Of a DNA stretch of 64,000 nucleotides, positions 59,707-64,000 are shown piece by piece. This stretch comes from Eremomyces bilateralis CBS 781.70. Lineage: Eukaryota > Ascomycota > Dothideomycetes > Eremomycetales > Eremomycetaceae. A program made the translations under genes and the position numbers. Below the pieces are notes generated by a model. That model worked only from the letters and a program-made list of their open reading frames with translations. It had not been told where the DNA came from and made no database searches. The DNA is taken from positions 1-64,000 of the forward strand of contig NW_022985102.1 in NCBI RefSeq assembly GCF_010015585.1, given 5' to 3'. Each line of letters starts with the position of its first letter. Within the stretch, counting starts at the first letter, position 1.

Positions 59707-62700
59707 TCACCCCCTCTCAATGTCTCGACTATGTCTGGCCGCAGCCTCCCAGCTCTTCCACGAGAAACCAGTCCTTCCAGTCGCCACCCGTGGAAGTGGG
59801 CGATTTTTCAGTGGTGACAACGATTCCCTCCTGTCACTTCCTACACCATGGTCGCTGCCAAACCCGACGCTTCTCCTCAACTCAGAAGTATCCGGTCTAG
59901 GAAACTCCTTAAAACCGCTAATACTATCCCGATGCGAGTCGATTTCAAAATGAACCGATCGTCGGGGCCCATGGCCCGCGAGCACCTGGTGATGATGCTC
60001 GTGACTGTGTAATTGGACATGGAAATGCGCCAGAAAGTGATAAACATGTTTGATCGCTCGACCAATATCGTCCACTGTGAACGCCATCATGATAAGGGGT
60101 ATAGATATGGCGAATCCGATCCCAAAGACATATTTAGATACCCAATCGAGCGTCATTGCGGAAGAGCCGTCGTCATTGCGTGGGAAATTGGAGATATCCA
60201 CTGTGAAAAAGGAGGCGATGAAGGACATGGGAAGGAAGATGATGGTAACAATCGTGAAGACCATGACCGTCTGGCCTTGTCGAGCAGATGAAATGGCGCG
60301 ATCGGCAGCGAATCGCGCTTCGAATGCGTTTGCTTGCTTCTGTTTGAGGTCAAGAAGGTGGGTGAGAGATGTGTAGATATTTTCCGCTTGCTTATCCATG
60401 CGCTCGAGATCTTTGACATGCACATCGATGATTTTCAACTGATCCTTCGATCTCTTCCGAATTTCAAACGCTTCCAGGGATTTCTTGCCGCCGAGTTCCT
60501 CGAACATGAAATCCGCTAGATCCGGCAGGACAGATACTTGGTGCTGGAGCACCATCTTGATGATGTTGATCTCATCTCGGATGTCTTTGATCTCAGCCAA
60601 CAGCTCGGTCTCCGTGCCGATATCCAGTAATGAGTCTTGGAAGAGATCATCTCTGCGACCAGGATCGTTGGGGTTCGTGTCCAATGCCCGCGACCAAGTG
60701 CTTGCTCGTTGCGAACGTCGATGGTTTCGTAACCATTGCGCTGCTCCTGCAGATGCTCGATTGAACCTTGAAAACAACTTGCTTTCTCTGTTCGTCTGCA
60801 ATGGTCAGCATCATTTGCAAATCGACCGGCTGCGGCTTCCACTCACTACATGACCAATCGACGTCTCAAACATGTCCAAAAACTGAAACTCCTGATTGTC
60901 CAAACGATGCCGATCAAACACTCCGGAACATCTCGTCGTGATGAGCATAGCAAGGTCATAAACGTTCTTCATGGGTGGCCGTGTCTTCACATTCATATCT
61001 TCAATGATCCCTTCGAGCATGTTGACAGGATCCTGCTTGGGTTGCTGGTATCGTTGAGGAAAACTTGTAATGATGAGCTCTGCCATGGGTTGTCAGCGTG
61101 CCGTTACTCTTCCAGGAGGGCGAGGGAACCGGACCTTCACCAAGGATCCACATCCACATCTGATCAACCATGAACAGCTTGGGTTCCAATCCCCGATGCT
61201 GACAGTACCTAAACACGACCTGATCCCGATCCCTCTCGGTCGTATCTATGCCGTGGTAGAAGAACTGATCGAGCGTCCGCCGGGTATGAAGCGGAGGATC
61301 GGAGTTGATGTACGCTCGGATCAGTAGATCATCCAACGTTTGAGGCACGAAAGGGGGCTCTCTCGTCAGCGCCTCTTTGATGGTTTGACTCATGCGCATC
61401 CGTCGAGAATCGGTCTCGTAGTGTAGATACGGCATGAATAGAACAAGCTTCCCGGTCTTCCCCTTCCCTTTTCCCGGAGTGGGAGTGCCGAGAGCAGTCT
61501 TATCCTGTCCTTTTCCTGGCTTCTGACCTTTCCCTCCATTCCCATCTCCCTTGCCTCCTTTCTTCGTCTGCTTCTCAGTCTTCGCCTTCTTCTTCTCCGC
61601 GCGAGTGGTTGGCAGCTCCTTTCCTTTCTCCTTCTCCTTGTCCTTCTCCTTCTCCTTGCCCCTGGACGGCTCCAATTTCGGTGTTGAGGTCCCATCCTTC
61701 GGAACATTCTCAGCAACGTTCTCCTGTTGCTTGGTCTTGTCACCGGCTTCTTCCGCTGGAAGAGAATGTTGTTTTGATTTGATGTCGGGTCGCGAGTGCG
61801 TCGACACTCGTGTGCATGAATGTCTCATGAAATGCGCATGGACCATCGGTCCACGATGTTCCTGTCCGAAGCACTTCGCTAGAGCTTTGAAATCGTCCAA
61901 TTCTCGGGCTCCCGCTTCGATGAAGTTCTTGGTGATGAGCGTTTCCATCCATCCGACCTGCAAATACGATCAGTATAGGACCAGCGAAGGCGTATCGAAT
62001 ATTGCACATACATTGTTGGCGGGCAGATGGATCCAGCGAAAGGTCGGCTTCGATTTGATATTGCGGACCATGGTGTGCACAGATTGCTTGGAATGCTCAT
62101 CATCCCAGCCATAGAGCAACTCATACACACTCCGCTTCTCCACCAGCTGGCCCTTGGTGTTTTCACTGTGCCGCGAACTAGGTGGCAACCCGAAATCGAC
62201 GATGGTTGCCTCAAACCCTTTGCAAGCTTCCCTGGCCTCCGGGGACAGTCGCGAGCCATATACCGGGGGCGCAAGCATACGCACAATGTCCAAGTGTCCT
62301 TTTTGCGCCGCTCGGAGCATCGGCGTGCTGTCGAAGGAGTCCTTGATGTTCAAGACCGTCCTCGGATCCTTTACCAGGGCCTCCACGATGGCTTCATGGC
62401 CGTTCTGTGCTGCCCAGTGCAGCGGGGTCATTCCGCTCGACGTTTCCGCATTGATGTCTGCACCGGTTCGCAGTAACAGGTCGACAATACCAACGTGGCC
62501 CTTGTCTGCAGCGTTGTGCAGAGCGGTCCAGTTTCCATCCGATGTGAGAGTCGGGTCCGCACCGCATTCGATGAGCATCCGGACGATGCTTTCATGGCCG
62601 CTCTCCGCTGCGAACTGGAGAGACGTCCTCCCTCGAGGATTGACCGCCGAGACATTCGGTCGCCTACTGTCCGACTGGCGAAGCAGCGCGGCAACCAACT

Positions 62701-63493
62701 CCTCTTTTCCAGTGGAGGCTGCCCATAGGAGTGCCGTGCGTCCGGTACTCTTGTCTCTAGTCTCGAGGTCGATCCCACGATCAATCAAAAGCTGGACGGT
62801 ATTATCGTTCCATGGCCCGTTCTTCTCGCTCGCGAGATGAACAAGCACTGACTTCTCCCCTCGATCTAACGCATTGACATTGGCCCCGCAGTTAAGCAGC
62901 AATCTCATTACATCTACGTGGCCCTTGTACGCGGCGGCAAACAAAGCTGTTCGGCCTGGCTTATCCCGTACGTCCGGGTATGCGCCGCTGTCGAGCAGCA
63001 ATCGAACGAGCGCAACGTTGCCGCCGTAGTGAGGGGTTTCCCGAGCAACCACCTCTTCGTTGGCCGCATCATTACTGCGCTCCTTCGCAGCGTCCTTTCC
63101 AAGCTCTCTGGTCGTGTCTTTCCGTGCGTCGTGCTCGTTTCCTCCACGCTTCCCACGCCCGCTAGCTTTATCTTTTGCGCGCTCCTGAGCCTTGTCTTTT
63201 GGGCGCTCGCTCTCCCCATCTGTGTCCAACTCACACGCCTTATGCAATGCGCTTACTTCGCCGTCGCTGCCAGGATTGACTTCGGCGCCTTTGTGGATGA
63301 GGTACTGCGCAAGCCCGATGCGTCCTCGAGCGACTACACGTTGGAGGGAGATCCGCAGAATCGTTTTGTCCAAGCGCGAGTGCCATGTTGAGCCTTCGAC
63401 GATCTCGCGAATTCGTTTGTCCTTCAAGTCGAGGGCGGCTTTGAGGAGATCCTTATGTCGGTCCTCCGGTGGGTGCGATCCGATGCTCGACAT
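59707..63493 (-). CDS. Ankyrin-repeat protein with CorA-like C-terminal membrane domain
   Basis: Exons 63493-62012, 61957-61135, 61079-60847 and 60795-59707 join to 1208 residues. The N-terminal half has about seven ankyrin repeats (e.g. PGRTALFAAAYKGHVDVMRL, GNWTALHNAADKGHVGIVDL, SGMTPLHWAAQNGHEAIVEA), broken by a Lys/Arg/Asp-rich insert. A second basic insert (KEKEKDKEKEKGKE, KKAKTEKQTKKGGKG) precedes the CorA-like region, whose start is MWMWILGEELIITSFPQRY across a splice. A long helix follows, then two membrane spans (MVFTIVTIIFLPMSFIASFF and VFGIGFAISIPLIMMAF). The Gly-Met-Asn motif of true Mg2+ channels is replaced (FFTVDISNF), so metal transport is doubtful. The start is the first in-frame ATG. 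The family is common in moulds, mostly uncharacterised. Confidence 0.88.
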
Positions 63494-64000
63494 TGCGACG
63501 CGCCGGTGGAGGTTCGTATGGGTCGGGTCCAAATCATTGTCCTTGGTCGTATGAATGGTAACGATATCTCATGGTGGTGACAACTGCCATGATTCATCCA
63601 GAGGCAATTCGATGTTTCCCGCAATTCGTACGCCGTGGGGGACATGGGCAACATCTTGAGCAGCTTCAGCTGGCCAAAGACACCCATGCTAGCGTTCTTT
63701 GGAGACATCAATGATCGAAACACGACCTTGAGTCTAGTCCGGTCGATTCTCGCTGTGGTCACCATCGAACCTTTTGCATAAGGCTGAACCGCTCGCGGAG
63801 CTGCGCTGCTGTGCGGGGAACTCTCTCACCCAGTTACACAAGACTATCAGCTTGAAGAGTTCACCATAGTGGCTGAGGCTAGTGCGATAGTGCTATTCCC
63901 GCCGACAGTTTGGGTGGCGATAACTTGAATTCTTGGACCTCGATATCGACAAGTCGTGTTTTGATTTGATTAGTTTAGATGAATGAAGGGAATCAACAGT
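63494..64000. other. Upstream region of the ankyrin-CorA gene
   Basis: The coding frame stays open from the ATG at 63493 up to a TGA near 63577, and protein-like sequence continues beyond that stop. Otherwise no gene is seen before the window ends. Confidence 0.45.

Overview
The window is nuclear DNA of a filamentous ascomycete (Pezizomycotina, most likely a Eurotiomycete such as an Aspergillus/Penicillium relative; this placement is inference). The evidence is short GT-AG introns of about 45-80 nt, intron-bearing nuclear tRNA genes, a HET-domain gene, an ascomycete-type laccase, a GT90/CAP10 enzyme and an ankyrin-CorA protein. Exons were joined by eye by matching reading frames to GT-AG sites and family sequence. 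No alignment or gene finder was run.

Left part (1-28 kb) is accessory in character, with sparse genes and decayed ones. In order: an FG-nucleoporin-like open frame without a start (about 649-1383); an isocitrate lyase/PEP mutase family enzyme (1772-2828, minus); a 4.7-kb stretch with no convincing gene; an MFS transporter (7558-9212, minus); a broken F-box gene (10438-11860); a GNAT acetyltransferase (13921-14505, minus); a HET-domain gene (16791-18551, minus); MAD2 (18880-19785, minus); a laccase (21160-23256, minus); a multi-membrane-span cytochrome P450 (25268-27048, minus); and tRNA-Pro(AGG) with an intron.

Middle part (28-48 kb): a disordered Ser/Pro-rich protein (29010-31260, minus); a conserved fungal protein of unknown role (31916-33418, minus) divergent from LSB5 (34507-36063, plus); an Mx/Vps1-like dynamin with two in-frame stops (36426-38597); a CAP10/GT90 glycosyltransferase (40362-42182); a decayed Fot1/Pogo DNA transposon (about 42978-44796); a wax-synthase-like membrane acyltransferase (44898-46460, minus); a 130-bp foldback element (46949-47078); and an 88-residue, three-exon gene that matches the recently recognised V-ATPase subunit f of yeast (YPR170W-B, RNASEK family).

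Right part (48-64 kb) is housekeeping in character: mitochondrial Hsp70 (48941-51086, minus) divergent from a WD-repeat/DUF2415-like gene interrupted by a 120-N assembly gap (52134-54694, plus); a Pro/Gln-rich disordered protein (55648-57543, minus); tRNA-His(GTG) with an intron (58538-58644, minus); and an ankyrin-CorA-like membrane protein (59707-63493, minus).

I see no CRISPR array, polyketide or peptide synthase, or obviously new multi-gene system. The observations most worth following are the subunit f gene, the dynamin and F-box genes with in-frame stops, the foldback element, the frame change across the assembly gap, and a stop-free 180-nt intron in the CAP10 gene.
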